From the NCBI RefSeq assembly GCF_040954645.1, contig NC_092808.1:19101383-19165382 (forward strand): a stretch of 64,000 bases of DNA, given 5' to 3'. Source of the stretch: Diabrotica undecimpunctata. Taxonomy: Eukaryota; Arthropoda; Insecta; Coleoptera; Chrysomelidae. Positions 34,913-44,539 of this stretch are shown one piece after another. The position numbers and the translations under genes are program-made. The notes beneath the pieces were generated by a model. It was not told where the DNA came from. It did not search any database and worked only from the letters and a program-made list of their open reading frames with translations. How positions within the stretch are numbered: position 1 is the first letter of the stretch; every line of letters begins with the position of its first letter.

Positions 34913-35267
34913 GGTAATTAAGTCGGCACCATATGTGAAACCTTTTTATTTTTAGTTTTATGAATTTTGTTATATAAAATAATTATGTTACATAAAAAGT
35001 TTTGAATGATCTAAAACCTAGAATACAATGATCAGATATTAAATTTTTTTTAGTTGTATACGCGGTTTGTCAAAAAAATGAATTGTGGATATTTTCAAGT
35101 CTTAATAAAATTCATGTTGTTTAACGAACCGCGTAAATGACTGAAGAATACTAATATCTGATTCTGATGATTGAAGTTCTAGATCATTCAGAACTAGAGA
35201 ATAAATTTTTTTTCATAAAACTAAAAATAAAAAAATTTTCCATATGGTACCGACTTAATTGGACTTG

Positions 35268-35268
<1 letters not shown>
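34910..35268. repeat. Palindromic MITE inside an (AT)n tract
   Basis: Left end CAGGGTAATTAAGTCGGCAC; the right end (complement) shares AATTAAGTCGG.ACCATATG and then TTTTTATTTTTAGTTTTATGA. Matching continues inwards to GATCAGATATT and CGCGGTTTGT, so nearly the whole 359 bp is an imperfect palindrome. It is flanked on both sides by (AT)n, consistent with a TA-targeting mariner-type MITE. No coding capacity. Confidence 0.8.

Positions 35269-35269
<1 letters not shown>

Positions 35270-35362
<93 letters not shown>
35270..35362. repeat. (AT)n microsatellite, right of MITE
   Basis: Perfect AT repeats beginning where the MITE ends; a further short AT run lies at 35395-35420. Frames reading IYIYIY across it are artefacts. 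Confidence 0.95.
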
Positions 35363-35363
<1 letters not shown>

Positions 35364-35532
35364 CTGTTTTGGATGGGTTGGAGTCAATAATATATAATAT
35401 ATATATATATATATATATTACACTGAAAAAGCGATAAACACTTGTAGTCAACGCTGATCAGTTAGACTACAAAACACAACTATTTGGGTGTGCAGCTGAA
35501 GATAGAACAAAGAAGTACTCTTTTTAGTCTAC

Positions 35533-35570
35533 CAAGCTTTCGAAAATCTTTATTTGCATCATCATGGTGT
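35533..35570 (-). repeat. Hairpin plus GAAAGC motif (weak)
   Basis: Minus strand: CATGATGATGC-AAAT-AAAG-ATTT-TCGAAAGCTTGG. Same plan as the hammerhead-like motifs, with a mismatch at the stem base. Confidence 0.3.
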
Positions 35571-37069
35571 TACAATAAACAAAATTAGTACAAATTACAG
35601 AATAAAAATTATTTTGTATCTTACACTAATTGAGGTTAGTTGTCATGACGTTTATAAAATGAAATGAACAACTCATCTGACTCCTACAAATAATGGCGAA
35701 AACTCACCAAAAAATGTAAAAAAATTGCTTTTAAAAGCACTCTAATTGTGGGATCTTTGTACAAGTCATTAAAAGATAAAGTACAGGAAACTGTACTTAA
35801 GCATTTTGATGTAATCTGTCACAATAAATGCATTGCTGATTACTTCAAATTTAAAAATTTCCGCCAATGATGCATTAAAATGTAAAGCTTTGCACGTGTA
35901 AAAAGTTGTTTCCTTCGACTTCAATGCACTAATAGCACACTCAAGTTTTTAGCTTTTCCTATTTTTTAGACATTTTATATTTACTTCCTGTCCAAAATCG
36001 TCTATTATTTTCCAGATAGTCAAATAACGCCAAAACAGTAAGACTTAGACCGAATGTATGCTTAACAAATTATCTCGAGAATTCAATGAGAAATATAAAA
36101 ATGCAATGAAAATCAAATAACGAAGTTGAGACGATATAAACAAAAATAGCACATGTTGACAAATATTTTCATCTTAAAGTTCACTATCGAAATCCTATGT
36201 AACTAAATTTTTAGATCTCAAAACCATTTAGATTGGCAGATAATATCTCAGTTAAATTTTAAAACAACTTGCTTAAAATAATTTCTGAATTTATTAAATT
36301 ATCACATAAACGAGAAGTATAACAGGTAAGAGACAATCTTTCGATTAGAAACCAGACAAAAATCCTGGTGATGAGTTTACCAATCTCCAAAGGATGCCGG
36401 TGTTCAGTTTACTATATCTCCGAGGGTCTAATAATTTTATGGGGGGCTATTTAGTGATGAGTTTGTATACGTCCGGCACAGTAGTCCCCATCTTCAATAA
36501 TTTTCGCTAGCTTCTGTGGAAATATTTTTGCTGCTGCTTTATTTGCTGTAGCACTCTCTCCTGTGATCTTGATATTATGAAATGCATTTCTTTTTATAAA
36601 CCCAATTAGCCATCCTTTGCTGGCTGAAAATTCTTTACTAGCTTGGGAAATGAAAGTTGGTGGCTCTGACTGTTTCATTAACTCATAAAACTGAAGAGCT
36701 TTTTCTTGGAATCCTCACTTACAGGAATTCTTCTTTGAATTAGTTCCTCAATCAAAATTGCGATGGCTCTTTCTGTTCTTTCTAATAATACATCCCTTGA
36801 GTAAGATAAAAATTTGGCGCTTAATTTTGTACCAGAAATTATAGATTTTCTTATAGCAACTTCATTCTTCTTAATTGCTCTTACAGTTGATTCGTCTAAA
36901 TTAAAATGTTTTCCGATTGCCGTAGATCCTTCTTCATTTCCTAAGCGATCTAAAATTGCAATTTTCGTTTAAAACGAAATTGATTGTCTAATGTTTCTTT
37001 TCTCCAATGGGCCAAATAAAAGTTCATTCGAATTCCGTACCTACATAATAGGTTACCATGCTTTTTAGT

Positions 37070-37760
37070 TGTCAAGTATATATGAAAAGCAAACGTCACA
37101 AATACGGACTTAAATTGTATGTGTTGGCAGAACCCAACGGCTTAGCGCTTTGTATGAAATTATATACAGCACGTTATGACTCTGCAGGTGGAAAAGGCCA
37201 CTCTGAAAAAGTAGTTTTAGAACTAATGTAAGATAAACTAAACATGATCTTATCGAAACTGAAAACAAAAGAAATCAAATTAAAATAAAACCTCTACCTA
37301 TATCCAAATATAATGAGTTTATGAGTGCTGTTGATCGCAAAGATCAAATGCTCGCTTACTATCCATGTGAGCGAAAGAAGCTCAGATGGTATAAAAAAAT
37401 AGGTATTCACATATTTCAAGTTTTGTTATTAAATTCCTATTATTTGTACAAAAGTTATGCTCCATACACTGGTAGAAAAATGATTTTATATGAATATCGT
37501 TTAGAAATTATAAGACATCTTTTAAAAATTCTGAAATAGTATTGGTTACTCCAGCGTACAAACAACAGACAAGCACAACATTTCAAAAATTTTATATGTT
37601 GATATTAAAGGTCGGATAAAGGGAAAAAGATGTAAGGTATGTTCAAAAAATAATTTAAGAAAAGACACGATATTTGAGTGCAGCTTCTGGTCTGGAAAAC
37701 CGGGCTTTTGTGTTGGAAATTTTTTTGTACAGTTTCATAATGATAATAATTTGTAATTAT
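37070..37760 (+). pseudogene. piggyBac-type transposase remnant 3
   Basis: Pieces: SKRHKYGLKLYVLAEPNG, SAGGKGHSEKVVLEL (37180-37220), the block MSAVDRKDQMLAYYPCERKK with its catalytic D (37321-37380), then a Cys tail KRCKVCSKNN and ECSFWSGKPGFC (37625-37720). Closely worded to remnant 2. The first catalytic domain is missing; a deletion of about 80 codons lies near 37220. Confidence 0.8.
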
Positions 37761-38756
37761 TAATATTATTATTGTAATATGTTTTCTATTAAAATTTCCA
37801 GTGAATGTTTCTTCTGACAATAATGACTTTATGCAATTTAAAAATCAAAGACGCACATGTGAGTCTCTTAGCATATGGATGAAACATTAATGATCTAGTG
37901 CTGACGATGCTTATGAGTGGCACGCGTTAAAAAAAGACAGAATTTAGCAAAAACTTTATAAATGAATTCTGCCAACAAGAAACCAATAACAGTTATAACG
38001 ATTAAAAAAAATACTACTCTCAGCACATATAAATAGCATATCGTTATGCTTTAAGCATGCGACGTGTTAATGCAAGCGGTCTGATTATACACTACACCCG
38101 CCAGTATCGCTGCTGTTTGATCGAGGACTGCTTATTCAATAAATTGGCAGCTAACCTTCATATTTGCAGGAAATCCATTCTCCTCATAGACACCACAAAT
38201 GAGTGGATGTAGAAACAAAAAATGGAACCGACATTAATAGGATTACAGAACTTAGAACACTTAGAATAGTCTGACCTAGAAAGATATGTAATGATAATAT
38301 TCCAACAGTATAATACTCATCGTTGAAGAAAAAAAGTAATGTGCCTAAATAAAAAAAAACAAATCTCTGAAATAGACGACTATCTCTTCCACCTTTGAAC
38401 AAATGTAGGTTCATATACAGTTCATACAGTTGAACAAGATGATTTTGTTAAAAAAATAATTAGAGCAAAAAGCAGTTTAGTTCGTAAATTATATTCTTTT
38501 ATGTTCCCTTTTCACTTTATTAGTAATCCTCGCGGTGATAATAGTACTTTCTATACCACAGCGAGAGAAAGCAAATCATATCCCAGTTTTAATAGCCATC
38601 AAGGTTTTGATCATTTTTTATCTAATACATACAATCAGTGATTATTTATTTGAAGTCGAATCTCTTTTATTGAAAATATTGAATGTATTTTTTTACAAAG
38701 ATTACTTTTAGTCAATATTTCTTACAAATATTAAAATACCAATATTTCTTAATGAG
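37761..38756. other. Intronic DNA
   Basis: AT-rich, no family recognised. Confidence 0.35.
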
Positions 38757-40495
38757 TCCTCAGCTTTTGGGACACTGTTCTTCGAGCCCTAACAACTAAA
38801 TGTTCGGACAAACGAAAATTTATTGGAAATGTTCATTTTCACAACTTTGCTTATTAAACCAAAGAACGAGACCAACAATACATTAAACTCTATCAAAATC
38901 AAATCAAAACAAAGTATTGAAATGGTTCGGTCTTGAAAAACTTTAAATTGCAGCGTTGGCTTGTTCGTACTAAGGATTTACACAAGTCAGGGTTAAAACT
39001 ATCTCATAATTCACCTAATTTTCTCTTCAAATCGGCGACAGTTCTCTGAGGATCATTATGCAATTTATGTTTCATCTTATGCCACAATGTCTCAATAAAA
39101 TTAAGGTCTGGACTATTATCTCATATCTTCCTAGACCCGCTGATGACATGCACCCTAAATCATAATTCCTTTGGGAAACTTCACAGTTCTTTTGAGTCAA
39201 TCTTTATGGAATGCTTTATTTTTACTTCTGATAACTCTTCTTCTTCTTTTTCTTGTTCGTGCGACTAGGATTAGTCCTGTTTGTCTGCCTCTTGTTCTGT
39301 TTCAGTCGTTGTTGACTGTACATTATCTTTTCACCTTTTTGGCGGCTTTTCAACGGGTCTTCTGCTATACGGCTTGTTGTTTTTACAGATGTTCGCTAAT
39401 CTATCTGGTCCCATTCGGTTTACATGTTCGTTCCAGTTTTTTTTTCTTGTTTTTATCCACCTGTTAATATTGCATTGTTCGCGTATACTTCTGTTGGTTT
39501 GTCTGTCTCTTAATGATATGCCCGTTATTGATCTTAATACTTTCATTTCGATATTGTTGATTTGTTGTTTCGTCTTTCTTGTATGGGTCCTTGTCTCCGC
39601 TGCATATCTTAGGATTGGTCTTACTGTTGTCTTGTATACTTTCATTTTGCTTTCCGTGGTCAGATATTTGTTTCTCCATATGGTTTCTCGGAGGCAACCA
39701 CTTACTCTTGCCGCTTTTGATGCTTGCCTTGTCGTCTCTGTTCTTATATCCCTGTCACTAGTGATCTCTACTCCTAGGTAATTGAATTTCATTACTTGTT
39801 CTACAATTTTGCCGTCTATTTCTAGTTTGCATCTACGCGGCTCATTACTGATCACTATATATTTAGTTTTTTCTACTGATATTCTCATATTAAGTTTGCT
39901 GTGATATTGAAGTAGGTCATCTTCGTTATCAGCAATTACTACTGCATAATCGGCATAGCATAGTATCGTGATTTTATGCACTCCCATGTGGTATCCGTGT
40001 CGTTTTCTTACTTCGTGAATTATTTTATTCATCACCATATTGAATAACAATGGGCTGAGCGAGTCTCCTTGGCGGATTTCTCCTTTTGGTTCTATGCATT
40101 CTGTTTCCCCTGTTGGCATTATAACTCTGGTCTTGTGGTTCTTGTTAATTTTATTAATTGTCCTTATTATCTGATGGTCTATTTGTTCAGCTTGTAATAA
40201 ATTTAAGATGTATTTTACTGCGGTCCTTCCGGAAGCCTTGTTGTTCATCTGCCATGTTCGATGTCCGCTTTTTCCTCGATTTTATCTTTTATCACTGCCG
40301 TTAACAATTTTAATGTACTATTCATTAGACTAATGCCTCTATAATTTTCAGGATTTCTCGTTAACTCGTTTTCAAAAGTCTCCCACGCAAACACCAAATT
40401 TCGATTCGTCACTGAATATGACTCTGGACCAGTCATCAACGGTCCATGAAATCCTAGATCTTGTCCAATTGAAGCGCTTGCTTACAGTTTTCATG
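38757..40495 (-). mobile_element. Tc1-like copy, minus strand, split by a LINE
   Basis: Minus-strand pieces: DDWSRVIFSDESKFGVCVGDF (first catalytic D, 40375-40440), then, past the LINE insertion, HKDXLKRTVKFPKG, a deletion after the GLGRYE-type block, ETLWHKMKHKLHNDPQRTVADL (39020-39100), and a 3' end with TTGTCCGAACATTTAGTTGTTAGGGCTCG. It is an inverted copy of the neighbour at 40496-41340, which retains the region deleted here. Confidence 0.8.
39238..40361 (-). mobile_element. LINE inserted in the Tc1 copy
   Basis: Flanked by TAACTC at 39232-39237 and 40362-40367. The 3' end on its own strand is a GAA-rich tail (TTCTTCTTCTTTTTCTT on +). The frame 39331-40248 is a nearly intact 305-codon RT C-terminal half: GEIRQGDSLSPLLFN, ILCYADYAVVIADNEDDL (YADY instead of YADD), FNYLGVEITSDRDI, YAAETRTHTRKTK and a terminal RRPVEKPPKR. 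5'-truncated within the palm (NPENYRGISLMNSTLKL at 40300-40360). The active-site change means this copy is probably inactive. Confidence 0.88.
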
Positions 40496-41340
40496 AACCG
40501 TTGATGACTGGTTCAGAGTGATATTCAGTAATGAGTTGAAATTTGATGTTTGCGTGGTAAACTTTCGAAAACGGGTTATCAGAAGTAAAATGAAGCATTC
40601 CAGAAAGATTGCCTCCCTCAAAAGAACTGTAAAGTTTCCCAAAGAAACCATGATTTGATGATGCCTATCATTAGCGGGTCTAGAAAGATATGAGGTGGTG
40701 GAAGGCACAATTAATGTAGCAAAGTATCAAAATTTTTGAAAAATAGTCTTGTACCAAGTGCTCATGATCTCTACGAGGATTTGAATTTTATATTCCAGCA
40801 GGACGGTGCTACATGGCATACAGCTAAAACAACTGAAAAATGGTTTGGATACAATAATATCAAAGTTCTCGTATGGCTTTCGAACAGTCCAAACCTTAAT
40901 GTTTTGGAGACATTCTGGCATAAGATGAAACAGAAAATGCGTAATGATCCTTAGAGAACCGTCGCTGATTTGAAAAATAAATTATGTAAATTATGGGATA
41001 GTTTTAACCCAGACTTGTGTAAATCAGTACGAACAAAGCCAGACAGGATTGCCGCGGTTCTAAATGCGCGTGACGATGTAACCCCATATTAAAATAGTAA
41101 TTTTTTGAAATGTCCGAACATTAGTTGTCATGATGTTATGTAGCATTTTCGTTTATTTTGCCGCCAACGCTGCAATTCAAAGTTTATAGAGACCGAAATA
41201 TTTCAATATTTTGTTATTAATGATAGAGTTTACTCTATTATTGATCTCGTTCTTTGGTTCAATAAGAAAGATCGTGAAGATGAACGTTTTTAATAAATTT
41301 TGGTTTGTCCGAACATTTAGTTGTTAGGACTCGTAAATCC
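40496..41340 (+). pseudogene. Tc1-like (DD34E) transposase, plus-strand copy
   Basis: Plus-strand pieces: first-D region (40500-40560), LKRTVKFPKETMI, SLVPSAHDLYEDLNFIFQQD (second catalytic D, 40790-40800), WLSNSPNLNVLETFWHKMKQ (E present; usual SPDLNP is SPNLNV), TVADLKNKLCKLWDSFNPDL and a C-terminal RIAAVLNARDDVTPY. Stops occur at 40735 and 40950. The 3' terminal region matches the minus copy at 38757-38830. Confidence 0.8.
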
Positions 41341-41428
41341 ATGACAATTTTTAAGGAAATAAACAAAACTATTTATGTTTAAAGTAGATTACGTTATAAT
41401 TAATGAATTTATTGTTTTTCTTATATAG

Positions 41429-41524
41429 GTTTACGAATTGGAGAGGCGGTTCAAGCAACAAAAATACCTATCAGCACCAGAAAGAGAGCATCTAGCATCC
41501 TTAATACATTTAACACCAACTCAA
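41429..41524 (+). CDS. scro: scarecrow/Nkx2.1, fourth exon: homeodomain helices 1-2
   Basis: 96 bases, 32 codons, phase 0 at both ends: acceptor TATATAG (ends 41428), donor GTAAGA (41525). It encodes homeodomain positions 13-44: [20 protein letters not shown] followed by [12 protein letters not shown], which is essentially the Nkx2.1 sequence. An intron between homeodomain residues 44 and 45 is a widely conserved homeobox intron site. The recognition helix (expected WFQN motif) was not found on either strand in the remaining 22.4 kb of the window, so it should be downstream. Confidence 0.95.
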
Positions 41525-42600
41525 GTAAGAATCTACATTAAATTTTTTAACTTAAATTTTTTTTTAATCCAACAACTTTATATTTTTTACAATGTTTCGT
41601 AATTATATGGTTTTTACAACTCATTTACACAAAATATTTTTTCACACTTTCTACCTGAGTTGACAATGGCAAGTGACACCTTGCCGAAACGTCGTCAAAA
41701 CAATGGTTTTTCTCAAAATCATAATTATTCAACGCGGAGTCAAACTCGGAAAAGCACAGAAAGCATAGAAGTATATATCTATATTAATTTTAATACCAAT
41801 TACGATTTGGGTTTATAGTTTGTAGTTTTACTGTTTTCAAAATTGTATGCATAAATACAGTTCCAAAGGCCAGAAAATAATCAACTATCGGATTTAAAGA
41901 AAAATGCTCCAACGTACATCGATTTTTATATTTAAATTTGCATTAAATTTTTGTTACACTTATTTCATGCATTTTATATCACGTGATTTGTAAGCTACGC
42001 GTGAATCAAGTGTTCGTGAGCGGGACTCAATTTAGGACTCACGTGGGTGAGTGAAATTAAATATTCGCGAGCGGGTGTGAAAGGAAATAGGAAAACGCTC
42101 ACGCGTCCAGCCCTAGATACCTATAGTTGCTATAATAATAATTGATTTTTTTACGATTATTGAGGTAGCAATAATTGAAAATTTATTAGTTTTTTTGTGT
42201 AAATTTTCTTGACGGAATAATCGAGTGAATTGAGATTCTTTTAAGAAACATCTATATTATGGCAATCATTCTAATATATTATTATAATGCTATTTATAAT
42301 ATATATTCCTGAACAACATTATCGCACCACCGCTTATATTGTTGACAAATGACAAATAAAAAATAACAGCAATCAAAGTAGTTTGGCTTTATAGAACGAT
42401 AAGCAGAACTAAATCCAATATTAACTTATACAATTTTTTAATTATATGTTTTTGCTCAAATTTCTTCAGTTAGTGAAATTCTTGTTTTCCATTTTTCGTT
42501 GATTGTTCCTTAGAGAAACAGTACCTACTTCGTACAGCTTAAGATTACGTTAATATTTTACGCTATTTCAAAATATAAACCTTTTGTTCTATTGAGCATC
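41525..42600. other. Intronic DNA with a hairpin motif and a possible hAT end
   Basis: No coding region. A GC-richer stretch 41995-42115 has repeated GTGAGCG/GTGAGTG and ends TCCAGCCCTAG; read on the minus strand it begins CTAGGGCTGGACGCGTGAGCG, like some hAT termini. No partner end was found. Confidence 0.35.
41655..41700 (+). repeat. Hairpin plus GAAACG motif
   Basis: GGCAAG (41668-41673), loop TGACAC, CTTGCC (41680-41685), GAAACG (41686-41691). Perfect 6-bp stem followed by GAAAC as in the other Penelope-type motifs; the upstream CTGANGA is replaced by TTGACAA. Confidence 0.45.
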
Positions 42601-43420
42601 GACAGACCGAGGCATCTAACTGAAAATGAAGCTGTCCAGACAATTGCTTTATTTACAAGACACCGTTAAGCGGTCCGTGTTTTAGACCAACATCATATAA
42701 AGACCAACAAGTCGTTGCAACGTTTTCGGCAGACTACAACACACAAGATGACTATAAAAGCTAGACATAGAGCTAAAGAGCTGAAAGTAACTTCTGAGAA
42801 ACATAACTTCTATCATCCTAAGCATAAACGATTTAGTTAGAGAAGCCATGTCGATATTTCTGATCGTACAGTTAAAAGACGTCTAAACAAAGCAAATTTG
42901 AATAATCGAAGGCGAACCTCTTCTCGCCAGACAACACTGTATTAGTTGTTTAAGATTTGCCAGACAATTAGGATGGAATTAACATGATTGAAAGCACGTC
43001 CTGTTTACAGACGAGACGAGAATTGAATTTCGAGCACCAGATGGAAAGACAGCTGAAATATTTGTCTAAACATGTATTTCTCTAAGACACCCATTTGCCA
43101 GAAGAAGTCTCCTGTTTTGGGGAGGTATAGCTTACGATGCCCATTCTGTTCACTGTACCTAGACCTGCCCTTAATACATATATTTATGTATTGGAGATCA
43201 TTGTAGAACATGTAGTTTCATTTGATGTACTTAATTGTTTGCTAATATATAATGCTTGACCACGTGGCTGAATAGAACATATTCAGAACCTGTTTAAATG
43301 GCGTATTCTTAGTAGAAATTTTCCCCCCACAAACCTTCCAAAATTTACAACAAATTTACAAAATAGTTAAAGATTCGAGCTGTTATTATAGTTAGAGGTG
43401 GCAACATTCAAGTAGTGCGA
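42600..43420 (+). pseudogene. Tc1-like transposase, heavily decayed
   Basis: Plus-strand pieces: DISDRTVKRRLNKANLNNRR (HTH, 42855-42915), CLRFARQLGWN, VLFTDETRIEFRAPDGK (first catalytic D, 43000-43050), FWGGIAYD (43118-43140) and a remnant of the third motif (LDHVAE.NIF, 43255-43280) with FPPTNLP. Wording matches classic Tc1 elements. Many stops. Confidence 0.7.
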
Positions 43421-44539
43421 TAATTTTGACCACGCGTATATCTTCTATTTGGTGATAGTTATTGAAAAATTACTCCGCTGAGATTTCGAACACGGACCAA
43501 TTAGCCTTCCTTATATTTCATTTACTTTTCGTGATAATTGCTTCAGGTATAGATTCCCAAATTGTATGATGAGCATTGAAATCTCCACCTAAAATTAATG
43601 GGCCTGTGAGAATGTTTGTCCCATCATTTAATGTGCTTTTAGATTTAGGAGGTTTGTACATGATAGAAAACTTAGTTCAATTGTTTCAAATTTAATTTTG
43701 ATGCCACAGACTTCTATTTCGGCATTATAATAGCTATGCCTCCATAGCCATCGTCCCGGTCTCTTTTAATAAGATTATAACAATTAAAAGAATATTGAGA
43801 GTCTTTTTTAACCACGTTTCACTAATGAGCACACTATCGATTGTTTTATTGTTTAAATATTGCATTAAACTGCATTTATTTAACATAATAGATCTAACAT
43901 TCCACTGACTTATTTTTAAAACGTCTTCCAAACCAGTGATTATTGTCTCTAACATTTTTATATCTTCTACTGAACGAATATTTTTTAAAATGTTAATTAC
44001 AAAAGTTGTTACACTTTTTGATAATTGGTTTTTATTTTCTACATTGTGTCAATTTGGTTTATGTGGGTTAGCCGGTAAATGCTGGCTAGGTCCGAATGTA
44101 AAAGGAAAAAAAGGTTTATGTATTGGAGATTGTGTGATAGGAGAGTTTGGTTTCCTTTTCTTTCCTGTGGACACATCTGAGCTATTATTCAATTGGGGAA
44201 ATGTTAGAAAATGAAGTTTATAGGTATCTGCGCCTAAATGAGTTGAAGTAGAATTTTTATTTCTTTTTGGAAGTAGGTATAGGAAATTCTTGTTCATTAT
44301 TTTCAAGTAAATAAAAAGAATTTTGATTCATAAGACTAGAAAATGAGTGTTCACAAATTTTTTGCTTCTAAAAAAGTAGTTTTTTGTTCAATCATTATAC
44401 TTTTCGATATTGTCAAATGATCATTATTTTTACAATGTATACAATATATAGCTTTATCGCAAGTATGATTATCAGTTTTAGTTTGACCACACTGAATACA
44501 TAACACCTGGGAACTTTTGCACTGGTTTGTGACATGTCC

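Larger units (their letters stand above)
34140..36473 (+). mobile_element. MULE-like element inserted in the Tigger copy
   Basis: Flanked by CGGCACAAT (34131-34139) and CGGCACAGT (36474-36482), a 9-bp duplication with one mismatch, typical of Mutator-like elements. Inverted ends share AAACTCATCAC followed, after a gap, by TAGACCCT..GAGAT..TAAACTGA.CAC.GGC (left to 34283, right from 36361); the AAACTCATCAC block recurs just inside each end. Inside is a + frame (34425-34640) with SERGQKIMV...LWTCATKGCKTKCHT, which looks like a FLYWCH-type zinc finger as found in MULE transposases. No catalytic domain remains, so it is non-autonomous now. It carries a later MITE. Confidence 0.7.
33740..37030 (-). 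pseudogene. Tigger/jerky-like transposase split by an insertion
   Basis: The N-terminal half (36474-37030) has a CENP-B-type HTH (NEEGSTAIGKHFNLDESTV), then ASKGWLIGFIKRNAFHNIKI and a run ending in GDYCA. The rest (33740-34139) has ADQVFNADETELYWKKM (first catalytic D) and KASKDRVTLL, then jumps to a C-terminal piece, so the middle of the DDE domain is deleted. The two halves are separated by a 2.3-kb element. Removing it with one target duplication restores the contiguous frame DGDYCADQVFN. Further stops show the gene was already or later decayed. Confidence 0.85.

Noticed and set aside
35167..35451. Overlapping frames encoding long IYIYIY runs
   Set aside because: Translation of the (AT)n microsatellite; no gene.
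39171..39781. Plus-strand hydrophobic frames suggesting a membrane protein
   Set aside because: They are antisense to the LINE RT frame 39331-40248.
975..41524. Identification as vnd (Nkx2.2) instead of scro
   Set aside because: The TN motif (TPFSVTDILSPIEESYRKLE) and the GWY...DPRF block are of the Nkx2.1/scro type; vnd lacks both in this form.
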